Assembly: GCA_003045995.1 (NCBI GenBank)
Contig: PZPG01000020.1
Span: 1-34,523, forward strand
From: Bacteroidota bacterium
Lineage (GTDB): Bacteria > Bacteroidota > Rhodothermia > Balneolales > Balneolaceae
Direction of reading: 5' to 3'
DNA length: 34,523 nucleotides
Made by a program: the position numbers and the translations under genes. The notes beneath the pieces were generated by a model. It did not search any database and was not told the origin of the DNA. It saw nothing but the letters and a program-made list of their open reading frames with translations. Positions 8,914 through 17,303 of this stretch are shown here, in pieces. Each line of letters begins with the position of its first letter. Within the stretch, counting starts at the first letter, position 1.

Positions 8914-10467
8914 CTAGGATACTAACTCAAAAGCGACGTAAATATTGCGTCCCTGACGAATTATTTTTAACAATAGTACCTCTTCATCGGAGTCCCGGAA
9001 TGAAATCATAGAATCGTAAAACTGTCGGGTGTTCTCGATCCGCTCACCGGAGATCACCGTGATTACATCTCCGTTGCGCAATCCTTGTCGGTAGGCCATG
9101 CTTGTCTGGTCAATTTCGTCGACCACCACGCCATTTACATCATCCCGAAGCTGAAGCTCCCCTCGCATGGCATCGCTCAAATCTGTTACTGAAAATCCAA
9201 GCTCCTCGCGGAGTGATTCCATATCATCATTGTCGATCGAGGCGACTGCATCTGCATCCCGTTCACCGAGCACGACATCGACTGTCTGCTTCTTTCCGTC
9301 GCGATAGATCTCTAGTTCAATTTCGCTGCCTGGAGTGAGACTTGCGATGGCAACACGAAAATCGAGCCACTCTTTGACTGGGTTACCGTTGAGGGAAACA
9401 ATGACATCGCCACCCTGCAGCCCGGCATCCTCGGCGGGTCCACCCGGTTCCACATCCCCAACGACAAATCCGGAAGCGTTAGGCAGACCCAATGCTTTTG
9501 CCATGGTTTGATCGACTTCACCGCCAAGTGTGATTCCTAAAAAGCCTCGCGAAACCCTCCCATCTTTGATGAGGGCTTCCATAACGGTTTTTACCATATT
9601 TACGGGAATCGCAAAGCCCAATCCCTGGCTACCTCCGCTACGGCTCGCAATGGCGGTGTTGATCCCGATAAGCTCCCCATCCAGATTTACCAAAGCTCCG
9701 CCCGAATTCCCGGGATTGATGGCCGCATCGGTTTGGATGTAGTTCTCAAATTCATTCAGTCCAAGATAGGATCGTCCGCTTGCACTAATGATCCCCTGGG
9801 AAACTGTGTGTGCAAACCGTTCGTCAAGGGGGCTTCCGATGGCGAGCACCATCTCTCCTACCTTGATGTTGTCGCTATTCCCCATGGGGATGGCCGGAAG
9901 GTCTTTGGACTCCACCTGTAATACAGCGACATCACTGCCCGGATCGGTCCCAACAATGGTTGCCTCGAGTTCTTCACCCGAATAGAGCCGCACAATGATT
10001 TCATCGGCATTGTCGATCACATGGTTGTTGGTAACGATATATCCGTTTTTGGAGGAAACAATCACTCCGGACCCAAGTCCGCTTCGCTGAAACTCCCTCT
10101 CTTGATCGAACCGTGGGTCGTTAAAAAACAGCGAAAAGGGATTGCGTTGCCGTACTTTCACCGTTTGTTTGGTAGTAACGGTAACCACGGTTGGATTGGT
10201 TCTCTCGGCAATATCGATGATTGCGTTGTTGAAATCTCTAAGAGAGAAGATGGGAACCTGCTCTGACGAACGGACTTTGGAGGAGTCCTCCCAGAGATAG
10301 GAATCTTCCCTTTCCAGGGAATTGTCCCACGGTGAGGAGTCTCCCAGACTGGCCAAACCAGAAAGATTTACATTAGATTCCGTGACATTATGAACGCCCC
10401 ACAAGGTGAGCACAGCAAGCAGGGTCATGAAGATACTTTTGGTAACTCGTTCCAACGATGATTCCAT
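8914..10467 (-). CDS. Deg/HtrA (DegP/DegQ-like) periplasmic serine protease
   Basis: A 517-residue envelope protease and chaperone that degrades misfolded exported proteins. An uncleaved signal anchor or signal peptide lies near residues 12-27. The trypsin-like domain has the full catalytic triad: His149 in IVTNNHVID, Asp179 in GSDVAVLQ and Ser255 in NPGNSGGAL. Two PDZ domains follow (from about 315, and from about 420 with AYRQGLRNGDVIT). Length is a little above E. coli DegP because of a 60-residue polar segment between the anchor and the protease domain (SSPWDNSLEREDSYLWEDSS). It has its own terminator (8834-8865) and a repeat-rich leader (10481-10530). It lies between the DnaJ-like and Hsp20 genes, fitting a stress-response role. 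Confidence 0.96.
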   Translation of the reverse strand: MESSLERVTKSIFMTLLAVLTLWGVHNVTESNVNLSGLASLGDSSPWDNSLEREDSYLWEDSSKVRSSEQVPIFSLRDFNNAIIDIAERTNPTVVTVTTKQTVKVRQRNPFSLFFNDPRFDQEREFQRSGLGSGVIVSSKNGYIVTNNHVIDNADEIIVRLYSGEELEATIVGTDPGSDVAVLQVESKDLPAIPMGNSDNIKVGEMVLAIGSPLDERFAHTVSQGIISASGRSYLGLNEFENYIQTDAAINPGNSGGALVNLDGELIGINTAIASRSGGSQGLGFAIPVNMVKTVMEALIKDGRVSRGFLGITLGGEVDQTMAKALGLPNASGFVVGDVEPGGPAEDAGLQGGDVIVSLNGNPVKEWLDFRVAIASLTPGSEIELEIYRDGKKQTVDVVLGERDADAVASIDNDDMESLREELGFSVTDLSDAMRGELQLRDDVNGVVVDEIDQTSMAYRQGLRNGDVITVISGERIENTRQFYDSMISFRDSDEEVLLLKIIRQGRNIYVAFELVS

Positions 10468-10480
10468 AGTAGTTAACTCG

Positions 10481-10530
10481 ATATGTTAGGGTTATGTATG
10501 TTAGGGTTTATGTATGTTTGGGATTCATAA
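10481..10530. repeat. Three TATGTTAGGGTT-type units upstream of the Deg protease
   Basis: Three direct copies, about 16 bp apart, of TATGTTAGGGTT(T) with the last degenerate (TATGTTTGGGAT). They begin about 14 bp before the protease start on the transcribed side, so they could be operator sites or leader RNA. Confidence 0.65.
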
Positions 10531-10579
10531 AAAGGTTAGGAGTAAAAATGGGTACGGGGTAAACGAAAGAGAGGTGGAC

Positions 10580-10618
10580 AAAAAAATGCCGGGGCCGCTT
10601 GTTCAAGGCGATCCCGGC
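10580..10618 (-). terminator. Rho-independent terminator after hsp20
   Basis: Stem GCCGGG (10588-10593) with CCCGGC (10613-10618), and a second inner pairing of GCC with GGC. Read on minus it ends in seven T (10580-10586). It lies about 55 bp past the hsp20 stop. Confidence 0.88.
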
Positions 10619-10673
10619 GCTAACTAACCTGCTCTTTACTACTTAACTATCTTACGAGGAACCACTTGCCGAA

Positions 10674-11102
10674 CTATGAAATCTGAATTTTTTTCTTCAG
10701 CATTTCATCTTTCTTGCCAATAACGATGTGGAGAATTCCATTATTGTATGAAGCTTCCACAGATTTTTCATCGATATTATCTGGCAGGGTAAAAGATCGA
10801 GAAAACGAACCATAGTGCCGTTCGATACGATGAACTTGTTTGGTCTTCTCTTCCTCTTCCCGAGTTCTCTCGCCACTAATGGTGAGCGTTCTGTTCTCCA
10901 AATCTACATGGATGTCCTCTTTTTCCATGCCTGGAACTTCCACATCAATCAGAAACTGATGCTCGGTTTCGGAAATATCGATTCTAGGTGTGAAGGTTGA
11001 TTTTCGCGTTGCTACAGCATCATTGAAAAACTCATCCATCACATCAGAAAAACGTCTTCCAATAAGGTCGAATCCTGGTTCTCTAAAACGAATCATTGAC
11101 AT
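10674..11102 (-). CDS. Small heat-shock protein (Hsp20/alpha-crystallin)
   Basis: A 142-residue holdase that binds unfolding proteins and passes them to DnaK and ClpB. The alpha-crystallin domain spans about residues 38-132, with PRIDISETE at the start, VEVPGMEKEDIHV, then YGSFSRSFTLP, and the conserved NGIL(H) motif near the end. The C terminus KKKIQIS matches the usual I-x-I anchoring motif. The open frame could start at an upstream ATG at 11114, but that ATG is part of ATGGAGG, whose GGAGG (11108-11112) is correctly spaced before the ATG at 11102. I use 11102. It has its own terminator. Confidence 0.96.
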   Translation of the reverse strand: MSMIRFREPGFDLIGRRFSDVMDEFFNDAVATRKSTFTPRIDISETEHQFLIDVEVPGMEKEDIHVDLENRTLTISGERTREEEEKTKQVHRIERHYGSFSRSFTLPDNIDEKSVEASYNNGILHIVIGKKDEMLKKKIQIS

Positions 11103-11227
11103 AATTGCCTCCATTTGATTTGTTACGGTTGAACTGCTTCGTTTGCCTCTGTACTACGCAAGGTCTATGCCAGTTCGCTGAATTCTGCCATCCTCCTTCC
11201 AACTCTCTGCCATTGTCTGCAACCAGA

Positions 11228-11351
11228 TGCCAAAACGGCGATCCGGCACTGAACTTTTTACATAGGTATAACGATTCTATGTCAGAATTATTTCGAAATG
11301 ACAGTTGAAAAATGACAGGAACCGAAGAAATGGCAGGCTAAAAAATCACAG
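11228..11351. promoter_or_regulatory. Upstream region of hsp20: shared 13-mer and ATGACAG repeats
   Basis: TGCCAAAACGGCG at 11228-11240 is identical to a site upstream of the DnaJ-like gene. Four direct copies of ATGACAG or one-mismatch forms (11298, 11312, 11330, 11345) are spaced 14-18 bp apart, and TGTCA at 11280-11284 forms an inverted pair with TGACA at 11299-11303. These may be activator or repressor sites for hsp20, 125-250 bp from its start. A promoter between them (TATACC/TATGTA near 11265 on minus) is plausible only. Confidence 0.4.
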
Positions 11352-11352
11352 C

Positions 11353-12681
11353 CTAGCCCCGCACCTTCCGCGCGATAAGAAAAGCCAGTTCCAGACTCTG
11401 TTCATAATTGAGTCGCGGATCGCAATAGGTCTCGTAGGTTTGCAACAGCCCCTCTTCATTTAGGCCGCTCACACCACCCACGCACTCCGTTACATTGTCG
11501 CCGGTCATCTCAAGGTGTACGCCACCTAGAATACTTCCCTCTGCATCATGAACATCAAATGCAGCAGAGATCTCTCTTTCAATATCTTCAAACCGCCGGG
11601 TTTTCACCTTTCCGGCTAAAAAGGTATTCCCATGCATCGGATCACAACTCCACACCACAGGATGCCCGGTTGCGCGGGCCGTACGAATGAGTGCTGGCAG
11701 ATGCTCTTCCGTCTGATCCGCCCCCAATCGTGATATCAACATAATTTTGCCCTCTTCTCGCTCCGGGTTCAAACGCTCCAGCAAACGGGCTAGCTCATCC
11801 TTGGTTATGGAAGCGTCCACCTTCACCCCGATCGGATTTTCGATCCCTCGTAAGTATTCTACATGTGCTCCTTCCGGATCCCGAGTGCGGTTCCCAAGCC
11901 ATACCATATGACTACTCAAATTGTACCAACCCTGCTTTCGGGGTACACGACGGGTCTGAGCCGCATCATAAAAAAGATGAAGTGCTTCGTGAGAGGAGTA
12001 CAAATCCAGGCGCTGCAGGGTAATCAGAGGCTGTTCCGTTACCGCATCCATAAAAGAGATCGCCTTGTTGATGTTTTGGATGATCCCCTCATACTCGTCG
12101 TAGAATTCGTTATTTTTCATGAAGCCAAGCTCCCAGTACTCGGGGTGATTCAGATCCGCAAAACCCTCGTCCGACAAAGCGCGAAGAAAATTCAGCGTAA
12201 GGGCCGATCGTGTGTAGGCCTCGATCATTCGCTCGGGATCGGGTGTACGCGCCTCCGTTGTTTCCTCAATGGAGTGAACCAAATCCCCACGGTAGGTGAG
12301 CATCTCCTGACCATTCACTACCTCGGTCTCTTTCGACCGGGGCTTTGCGTACTGCCCGGCAACCCGGCCAATCCGAAGAATCGGCTTCTGCGTTTCATGC
12401 AGGAGAATGAAACTCACCTGAATCATTACCTTCATCAGGTTTACGATTTTGGGGGATGTGCAACCCTCAAACGTTTCAGCACAATCTCCCCCCTGCAGGA
12501 CAAACGCCTGTCCCCGCCCCGCGAGCGCCAGCTTCTTCTTCAGCGCTTCAATCTCCCAGGATGTAATGAGCGGCGGTAAACTTCGCAGCCGGGTAAAGGC
12601 CGACTCCAGCGCCCCGGTGTCGGGGTAGAGTGGAATCTGCTTTGCCTCTTTCTGGGTCCAGCTAAGCGGATGCCATGCCAT
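11353..12681 (-). CDS. 3-deoxy-7-phosphoheptulonate synthase, class II
   Basis: It joins phosphoenolpyruvate and erythrose 4-phosphate, the first step to aromatic amino acids, in the cytosol. Class II (plant-like) features: the N-terminal MAWHPLSWTQKEAKQIPLYPD pattern, LQGGDCAETFEG, RIGRVAGQYAKPRS, SHEALHLFYD, WLGNRTRDPEGAHVEYLRGIENPIG, CDPMHGNT and the C-terminal GGVHLEMTGDNVTEC. The residues that bind metal and phosphoenolpyruvate in this family (Cys, His, Glu, Asp in these blocks) are all present. The length from this start is 442 residues. An in-frame ATG at 12738 would add 19 residues, but that stretch is AT-rich and does not look like this family's N terminus. It is an isolated minus-strand gene divergent from uvrA. 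Confidence 0.95.
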   Translation of the reverse strand: MAWHPLSWTQKEAKQIPLYPDTGALESAFTRLRSLPPLITSWEIEALKKKLALAGRGQAFVLQGGDCAETFEGCTSPKIVNLMKVMIQVSFILLHETQKPILRIGRVAGQYAKPRSKETEVVNGQEMLTYRGDLVHSIEETTEARTPDPERMIEAYTRSALTLNFLRALSDEGFADLNHPEYWELGFMKNNEFYDEYEGIIQNINKAISFMDAVTEQPLITLQRLDLYSSHEALHLFYDAAQTRRVPRKQGWYNLSSHMVWLGNRTRDPEGAHVEYLRGIENPIGVKVDASITKDELARLLERLNPEREEGKIMLISRLGADQTEEHLPALIRTARATGHPVVWSCDPMHGNTFLAGKVKTRRFEDIEREISAAFDVHDAEGSILGGVHLEMTGDNVTECVGGVSGLNEEGLLQTYETYCDPRLNYEQSLELAFLIARKVRG

Positions 12682-12922
12682 GGAGTTGAATTCCGCGGGA
12701 ATCTGAATTTGATTGACTTTACTCTGAACTATTTTCATCCTGAAACTGGTTACGTAATGCGTGATACAATCGGCGGCTTCATCAAAAAAGAGCAATCTAT
12801 GAAATCCATTGGAAACGTGGTCTGCAGATGGTATGCCAGACCCTTCAAAAGAACACCAATGGGAGCGTTAATGATAAGGAAGTTTCCGGAAAGATTGGAG
12901 ACGAACGTTTTTACACACAACG

Positions 12923-12950
12923 TTTTTACGCCCAACGTTTCCTATCTTTG
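12923..12950 (+). promoter_or_regulatory. Possible Bacteroidota-type promoter for uvrA
   Basis: TATCTTTG (12943-12950) fits the TAnnTTTG -7 element, with a T-rich -33 region near 12923. The distance to the uvrA start is about 180 bp, which is long. It overlaps the AACGTTT repeats. Confidence 0.35.
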
Positions 12951-12962
12951 CCGGTCCCCACT

Positions 12963-13010
12963 GAGTCGCGAGTTGAGTCGGATGTCGAGTCGCGAGTTGA
13001 GTCGGATGTC
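12963..13010. repeat. Perfect 24 bp tandem repeat, 2 copies
   Basis: Two identical 24-bp units (12963-12986 and 12987-13010), each containing GAGTCGCGAGTTGAGTCGG. They lie 120-170 bp upstream of uvrA. Confidence 0.9.
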
Positions 13011-13025
13011 AAGTCGGTTATTTAA

Positions 13026-13070
13026 TCGGGTTGATGGGTGGACGTCCGGGATGCATTTCCATCAACCCGA
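13026..13070. repeat. Inverted pair of the dispersed 10-mer upstream of uvrA
   Basis: TCGGGTTGATGG at 13026-13037 is the exact complement of CCATCAACCCGA at 13059-13070, giving a 12-bp stem with a 21-base loop. Both arms are copies of the window-wide 10-mer. No T-tract follows on plus, so it is not a normal terminator for uvrA-side transcription. Confidence 0.9.
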
Positions 13071-13129
13071 AACCCAAAAACAGCGGTTATCGCAGTGAAT
13101 TCGGATATCGCCTAGAATAACGTAGGATT

Positions 13130-16024
13130 TTGCAAAAAAATATTGTCATACGGGGTGCTCGAGAGCACAATTTGAAGTCGGTGGATCTGGATATTCCACG
13201 CGAGAAGCTAGTGGTGTTTACGGGGCTGTCGGGGTCGGGGAAGTCTTCGCTGGCGTTTGACACGATCTATGCGGAGGGGCAGCGGCGGTTTCTGGAGTCG
13301 CTTTCGGCGTATGCACGGCAGTTTTTGGGGATGCTGGAGCGGCCGGATGTGGATTTTATTGACGGGTTGTCGCCGGTGATTTCGATTGACCAGAAGACGA
13401 CCAACCGGAATCCGCGATCGACGGTGGGAACGGTTACGGAGATTTATGATTTTTTGCGGTTGCTGTATGCGCGGACGGCGATTCCGTACTCGTATCTGAC
13501 CGGAAATAAGATGGAGAAACAGACGTCGGATCAGATTGTGGAGGCGGTGTTGCGGTTGCCGAAGGGGACGAAGGCGTATTGTATGGCGCCGGTGGTGCGG
13601 GGGCGGAAGGGACATTACCGGGAGTTGTTTGATCAGATGCAGCGTCAGGGGTTTGTAAGGGCGCGGGTGGATGGGGAGTTTATTGAGCTGGAGGGGGAAA
13701 TTCGGCTGGATCGGTACAAGACGCATAATATTGATGTGGTGGTGGATCGGTTTGTGGTGTCGGAGAAGAGCGAGCAGCGTATCCGGGATTCGATTTTTCT
13801 GGCGTTGGAGATGTCGGATGGGCATTTGGTGCTGGGAGTGCAGGGGGTGGCTGGTGAGCATGGTACGGCTGGTGAGCATGAAGGGCAGGGGGTGGCTGGG
13901 CAGGAGACGGCTGGGCAGGAGATGCACGATCTGATTTTTTCGAAGCATCTGTACGATGTGGAGAGCGGGTTGTCGTATGAGGATCCCGCGCCGAACTTGT
14001 TTTCGTTTAACTCGCCATATGGTGCGTGTCAGGAGTGCAACGGGCTCGGGTATCGATATGATGTACACCGGAGCTTGGTGATTCCCAATCCGGAAGAGTC
14101 GGTGGAAGATGGCGGCATTCGGTTTTTGGGTAAGCCACGGGATATTTTCCTGTTTAAGCAGTTGGATGCGGTGCTCAAAAGCGTGGATCTGGATTTTTCT
14201 GTGCCGCTGAAACAGTATACGGAGGAGGCTCTGGCACTTCTGTTTGATGGCGGCGGGGACAAGCGTTTTAACGTGTTTTACGATTTTCGCAAGCAGACGG
14301 TTTCCTACAAACACAAATTTGAGGGGCTGCGGTCGATCATCCGACGACAATATGTGGAGAGCAAGTCGCCGAAGCAACGGGATAAGGCGAAGGCATTTAT
14401 GTCGAAGGTATTGTGTGATGCCTGTGGTGGCGGTCGCCTGAATCGGGAGGCCCTCTCCTACCGGCTTGATACCTATTCGATCCACGACTTGGTGAAGATG
14501 GATATCCGGGAGCTTCGGCGAACGATTGGGACGATGACGCTGACCGACCGGCAGCGAACGATTGGGCAGCTGGTGCTGAAGGAGGTGATCGATCGGCTCG
14601 ATTTTCTGCTGAACGTGGGTCTGGATTATCTTACTCTCGACCGGGAGGCGGCTACGCTGAGTGGCGGGGAGGCACAACGGATTCGGCTTGCGACCCAGAT
14701 CGGTACGCAGCTGGTGGGCGTTCTCTATATTTTGGATGAGCCGAGTATTGGATTGCATCAACGCGATAACCGAAAACTAATCGATTCACTGAAAACGCTG
14801 CGGGATTTGGGAAACAGTGTGATTGTGGTGGAGCATGACCGGGAGACGATTGAGAGTGCCGATTTTGTGGTGGATATGGGACCGGGTGCGGGAACGCAGG
14901 GCGGAGAGATTGTAACGAAAGGGGCACCGGAGGAGTTGGATCCGTTGGCCATGACCACGAAGTTTCTGCGCGGGGCCGAGCAGATTGACTATCCGGAAGT
15001 ACGCAGAAAGGGTTCGGGCAAGGCGATTCGGATCAAAAACGCTCGCGGGCACAATTTGCAATCGGTAGATCTGGAGATACCGCTCGGGACGTTTGTGGCT
15101 GTGACGGGGGTGAGCGGGAGTGGAAAGAGCTCTCTCATCAACCAGACCCTGGTACCGATTCTTTCAAATGAATTTTATCGCTCGAAGGATGTGCCGCTTC
15201 CGTACGACAAAGTGAGTGGCCTGAACCACATCGACAAAGTGATTTCGATTGATCAGAGCCCGATCGGGCGGACGCCGAGGTCGAATCCGGGGACGTATAC
15301 AAAGGCGTTTGATAAGATTCGGGAGTTGTTTGCGGAGTTGCCGGAGTCGAAGATTCGCGGGTACGATAAGGGCCGGTTTAGTTTTAATGTGAAGGGCGGG
15401 CGGTGTGAAACATGCCGCGGGGATGGGGTGCGGAAGATTGAGATGAATTTTTTGCCGGATGTGTATGTGCCTTGCGAGACGTGCCGTGGTCATCGGTATA
15501 ATCGGGAGACGCTGGAGATTCGGTATCGGGAGAAGTCGATTGCGGATTTGCTGACGATGCCGATTTCGGATTTGTTGCCGTTTTTTGAGGCAGTGCCATC
15601 GTTGCAACGGGTTCTGGAGACGCTGGAGTCGGTAGGGCTGGGGTATTTGACGTTGGGGCAATCGAGTACGACGCTGAGTGGCGGGGAGGCGCAGCGGATG
15701 AAGTTGTCGCGGGAGTTGTCGAAGATCGGGACGGGGGATACGTTGTATGTGATGGATGAGCCGACGACCGGATTGCATTTTCAGGATGTGCGGATGCTGG
15801 TGGATGTGGTGCAGAAGCTGGTGGATAAGGGGAATACGGTGATTGTGATTGAGCACAACATGGATCTGATTAAGGCGGCGGATTGGGTGATTGATATGGG
15901 GCCCGAGGGCGGGAGTGGCGGCGGCCGGATTGTGGCGCAGGGGACGCCGGAGGAGGTGGCTGGGTCGGAGGAGAGCCGAACCGGGGTGTTTTTGCGGGAG
16001 GAGCTGGAGCGGGCGGCGCAGTAG
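13130..16024 (+). CDS. uvrA: Excinuclease ABC subunit A
   Basis: The damage-recognition ATPase of nucleotide excision repair, acting as a dimer with UvrB. It has 964 residues. The first ABC half has Walker [10 protein letters not shown] (32-40), and the N-terminal signature is [16 protein letters not shown] with Walker [13 protein letters not shown]. The second half has [25 protein letters not shown] and [12 protein letters not shown]. The central zinc finger CETCRGDG...[10 protein letters not shown] is complete. In zinc module 1 only the CQEC pair is present; the partner pair (CPxC in E. coli) is replaced by non-Cys residues, as I recall for Bacteroidota-like UvrA. Around residues 236-264 a Gly/Glu/His/Ala-rich repeat insert ([14 protein letters not shown] and so on) has expanded. 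The start codon is TTG, after TAGGATT. Confidence 0.97.
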   Translation: MQKNIVIRGAREHNLKSVDLDIPREKLVVFTGLSGSGKSSLAFDTIYAEGQRRFLESLSAYARQFLGMLERPDVDFIDGLSPVISIDQKTTNRNPRSTVGTVTEIYDFLRLLYARTAIPYSYLTGNKMEKQTSDQIVEAVLRLPKGTKAYCMAPVVRGRKGHYRELFDQMQRQGFVRARVDGEFIELEGEIRLDRYKTHNIDVVVDRFVVSEKSEQRIRDSIFLALEMSDGHLVLGVQGVAGEHGTAGEHEGQGVAGQETAGQEMHDLIFSKHLYDVESGLSYEDPAPNLFSFNSPYGACQECNGLGYRYDVHRSLVIPNPEESVEDGGIRFLGKPRDIFLFKQLDAVLKSVDLDFSVPLKQYTEEALALLFDGGGDKRFNVFYDFRKQTVSYKHKFEGLRSIIRRQYVESKSPKQRDKAKAFMSKVLCDACGGGRLNREALSYRLDTYSIHDLVKMDIRELRRTIGTMTLTDRQRTIGQLVLKEVIDRLDFLLNVGLDYLTLDREAATLSGGEAQRIRLATQIGTQLVGVLYILDEPSIGLHQRDNRKLIDSLKTLRDLGNSVIVVEHDRETIESADFVVDMGPGAGTQGGEIVTKGAPEELDPLAMTTKFLRGAEQIDYPEVRRKGSGKAIRIKNARGHNLQSVDLEIPLGTFVAVTGVSGSGKSSLINQTLVPILSNEFYRSKDVPLPYDKVSGLNHIDKVISIDQSPIGRTPRSNPGTYTKAFDKIRELFAELPESKIRGYDKGRFSFNVKGGRCETCRGDGVRKIEMNFLPDVYVPCETCRGHRYNRETLEIRYREKSIADLLTMPISDLLPFFEAVPSLQRVLETLESVGLGYLTLGQSSTTLSGGEAQRMKLSRELSKIGTGDTLYVMDEPTTGLHFQDVRMLVDVVQKLVDKGNTVIVIEHNMDLIKAADWVIDMGPEGGSGGGRIVAQGTPEEVAGSEESRTGVFLREELERAAQ
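13843..13925 (+). repeat. Tandem-repeat insertion inside uvrA
   Basis: Repeated GGTGGCTGGTGAGCAT and GGCTGGGCAGGAG type units of 15-18 bp encode a degenerate AGEH/AGQE repeat of about 28 residues that interrupts the otherwise conserved region before zinc module 1. The frame is kept. Confidence 0.8.
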
Positions 16025-16168
16025 GTGAGGGTGGCGAGGCCACAGACAAAAAGACCCTCTGAAACCGTAATTTACCATTTGGCAACCGTTCTGTTTCTGG
16101 CTATTTTTGAGGCCCTTAATTCGGGATTGTTTCGGAATTTATAATCTCCACCCTTTAATTTTTCACCC

Positions 16169-16885
16169 TTGAACGTTTCATCTTTTCCCTTTTGGAGGCG
16201 CACGATCGCAGCGGTTTTGATTCCGCTGATGATGGCACAGTTGTTGCTGCCGTTTACGGGGAATTTGCAGCGAAGTGCGTTTGCGAGTTGGTTGGATCAA
16301 AATTTGGTGGATGACCCAAATGCCACAACTGCCGGGATGGCACTTGAGGAGGATCTCCGGGCACAGATTCGGGAACTGTCGCATGAGGCGAAGGATCTTT
16401 CAACGCTGATTCGTGAGGCCTCGGTCCTGGTTGCGGATCATAGTGATCGGTTTCGCATTCCTTTGCATCACGATTTTAGCTCCGGGAATTGGGCCTTAGG
16501 GGATGCAGGAGCGGGTAGTCAGGCCGGTGATCGGGCTGGAGAGCCTGTGGATGATTTGGCAGGTGGTGAGGCAGGTGATTGGGAAGGTGAACCTGTGGTT
16601 GATCCGCCAGGTGATCAGGCATCATCGAAAAGTTCCCCTGAGATGTTGCTTCTGCATCAGTGGAATTGGTTTTCTCATCAAAAGAATAGTGTGAAAGGGG
16701 TGATGCCGGAGCTGTTTAAGCCTCTGGCTACATGGATGCCTGCATGGAGCGGATTTGACCGCGCCGGATTGAAGGGTGATTCCTTCGGACGGACTATGAC
16801 CATGTTTATTGCGGGCGGATCCCCTTCGTTTGAATCGTTTTGGCTTCAGCCTTTTCTGAGTGGCGTGAGTATTCACGCGCCATAG
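16169..16885 (+). CDS. Unknown secreted or anchored protein, TTG start
   Basis: A 238-residue frame between uvrA and secD. I do not recognise it. The N terminus (FWRRTIAAVLIPLMMAQLLLP) is a convincing signal peptide or anchor, followed by an acidic helical part (EEDLRAQIRELSHEAKDLST) and a low-complexity middle built from a 48-bp period repeat (16526-16564 and 16574-16612, giving AGEPVDD/EGEPVVD units). The tail is ordinary, ending VSIHAP. The frame is opened by TTG at 16169 with no good ribosome site; no ATG is near the signal sequence. The signal peptide and coding-like G-rich base use favour a real gene, perhaps found only in close relatives. Confidence 0.5.
   Translation: MNVSSFPFWRRTIAAVLIPLMMAQLLLPFTGNLQRSAFASWLDQNLVDDPNATTAGMALEEDLRAQIRELSHEAKDLSTLIREASVLVADHSDRFRIPLHHDFSSGNWALGDAGAGSQAGDRAGEPVDDLAGGEAGDWEGEPVVDPPGDQASSKSSPEMLLLHQWNWFSHQKNSVKGVMPELFKPLATWMPAWSGFDRAGLKGDSFGRTMTMFIAGGSPSFESFWLQPFLSGVSIHAP
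16526..16612 (+). repeat. 39 bp direct repeat, 48 bp period, in the unknown gene
   Basis: Copies at 16526-16564 and 16574-16612 differ at several positions but keep the order GGTGAT-GAGCCTGTGG-CAGGT. The 48-bp period is 16 codons, so frame is preserved. Confidence 0.75.
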
Positions 16886-17303
16886 AGCTCTTCTCTTTTC
16901 CTGCCGCTGAACCCTGCTCGTGAAGTTGCTTGCTGATCTCTGCCTGCCCTTTCTGTCACTTTTAGGAAGGAATTTGGCTGGATTTTGGCTGACTTTGGGC
17001 TGCACTTTGAAACTACCCTTGGATCAAACTTTGGGTCAAACTTTGAGCCGTTTTTTGACCAAGGTTGTTGATTGGAAGTCCCGCATGCCCGACTGAAATG
17101 GGGAGGCGGAGTGGCTCTCGCATCAACCCGAAAAAAAATAAAACGGGGAAATGATAGCGGAGCAGATGTGGGCGGCAGTGAGTGAAAGTGAACTATGTGT
17201 GCATGAGTGAACTGAGTGAAAGTGAACCCTGGCGCATGAAATAGAAGTATCACAACAAAGAATCAATAAAGAATCAACAAAAACAAAAAACTAGTATCGA
17301 ATT
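16886..17303. other. Intergenic region upstream of secD
   Basis: About 420 bp. It contains one exact dispersed 10-mer (17122-17131 on minus sense, beside a run of A), a close repeat CAAACTTTG (around 17021 and 17037), and the direct repeat GAGTGAAAGTGAAC (near 17177 and 17212). The last 60 bp before secD are AT-rich and may hold its promoter. No gene is supported. Confidence 0.5.

Larger units (their letters stand above)
12682..13129. other. Divergent intergenic region upstream of uvrA
   Basis: About 450 bp. In order it holds: three spaced AACGTTT units (12903-12941), a possible promoter (12923-12950), a perfect 24-bp tandem repeat (12963-13010), and two dispersed 10-mers facing each other as a hairpin (13026-13070). 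No gene is supported here; the short frames are unrelated to each other. Confidence 0.55.

Noticed and set aside
10481-10530. Telomere-like TTAGGGTT repeats as a chromosome end
   Set aside because: Only three imperfect copies in a gene leader within a normal gene run; similarity to telomere repeats is by chance.
13208-14761. 517-codon antisense frame inside uvrA
   Set aside because: It lies fully opposite a certain uvrA and has a Pro/His/Arg/Leu-rich composition typical of an antisense shadow of GC-rich coding DNA.
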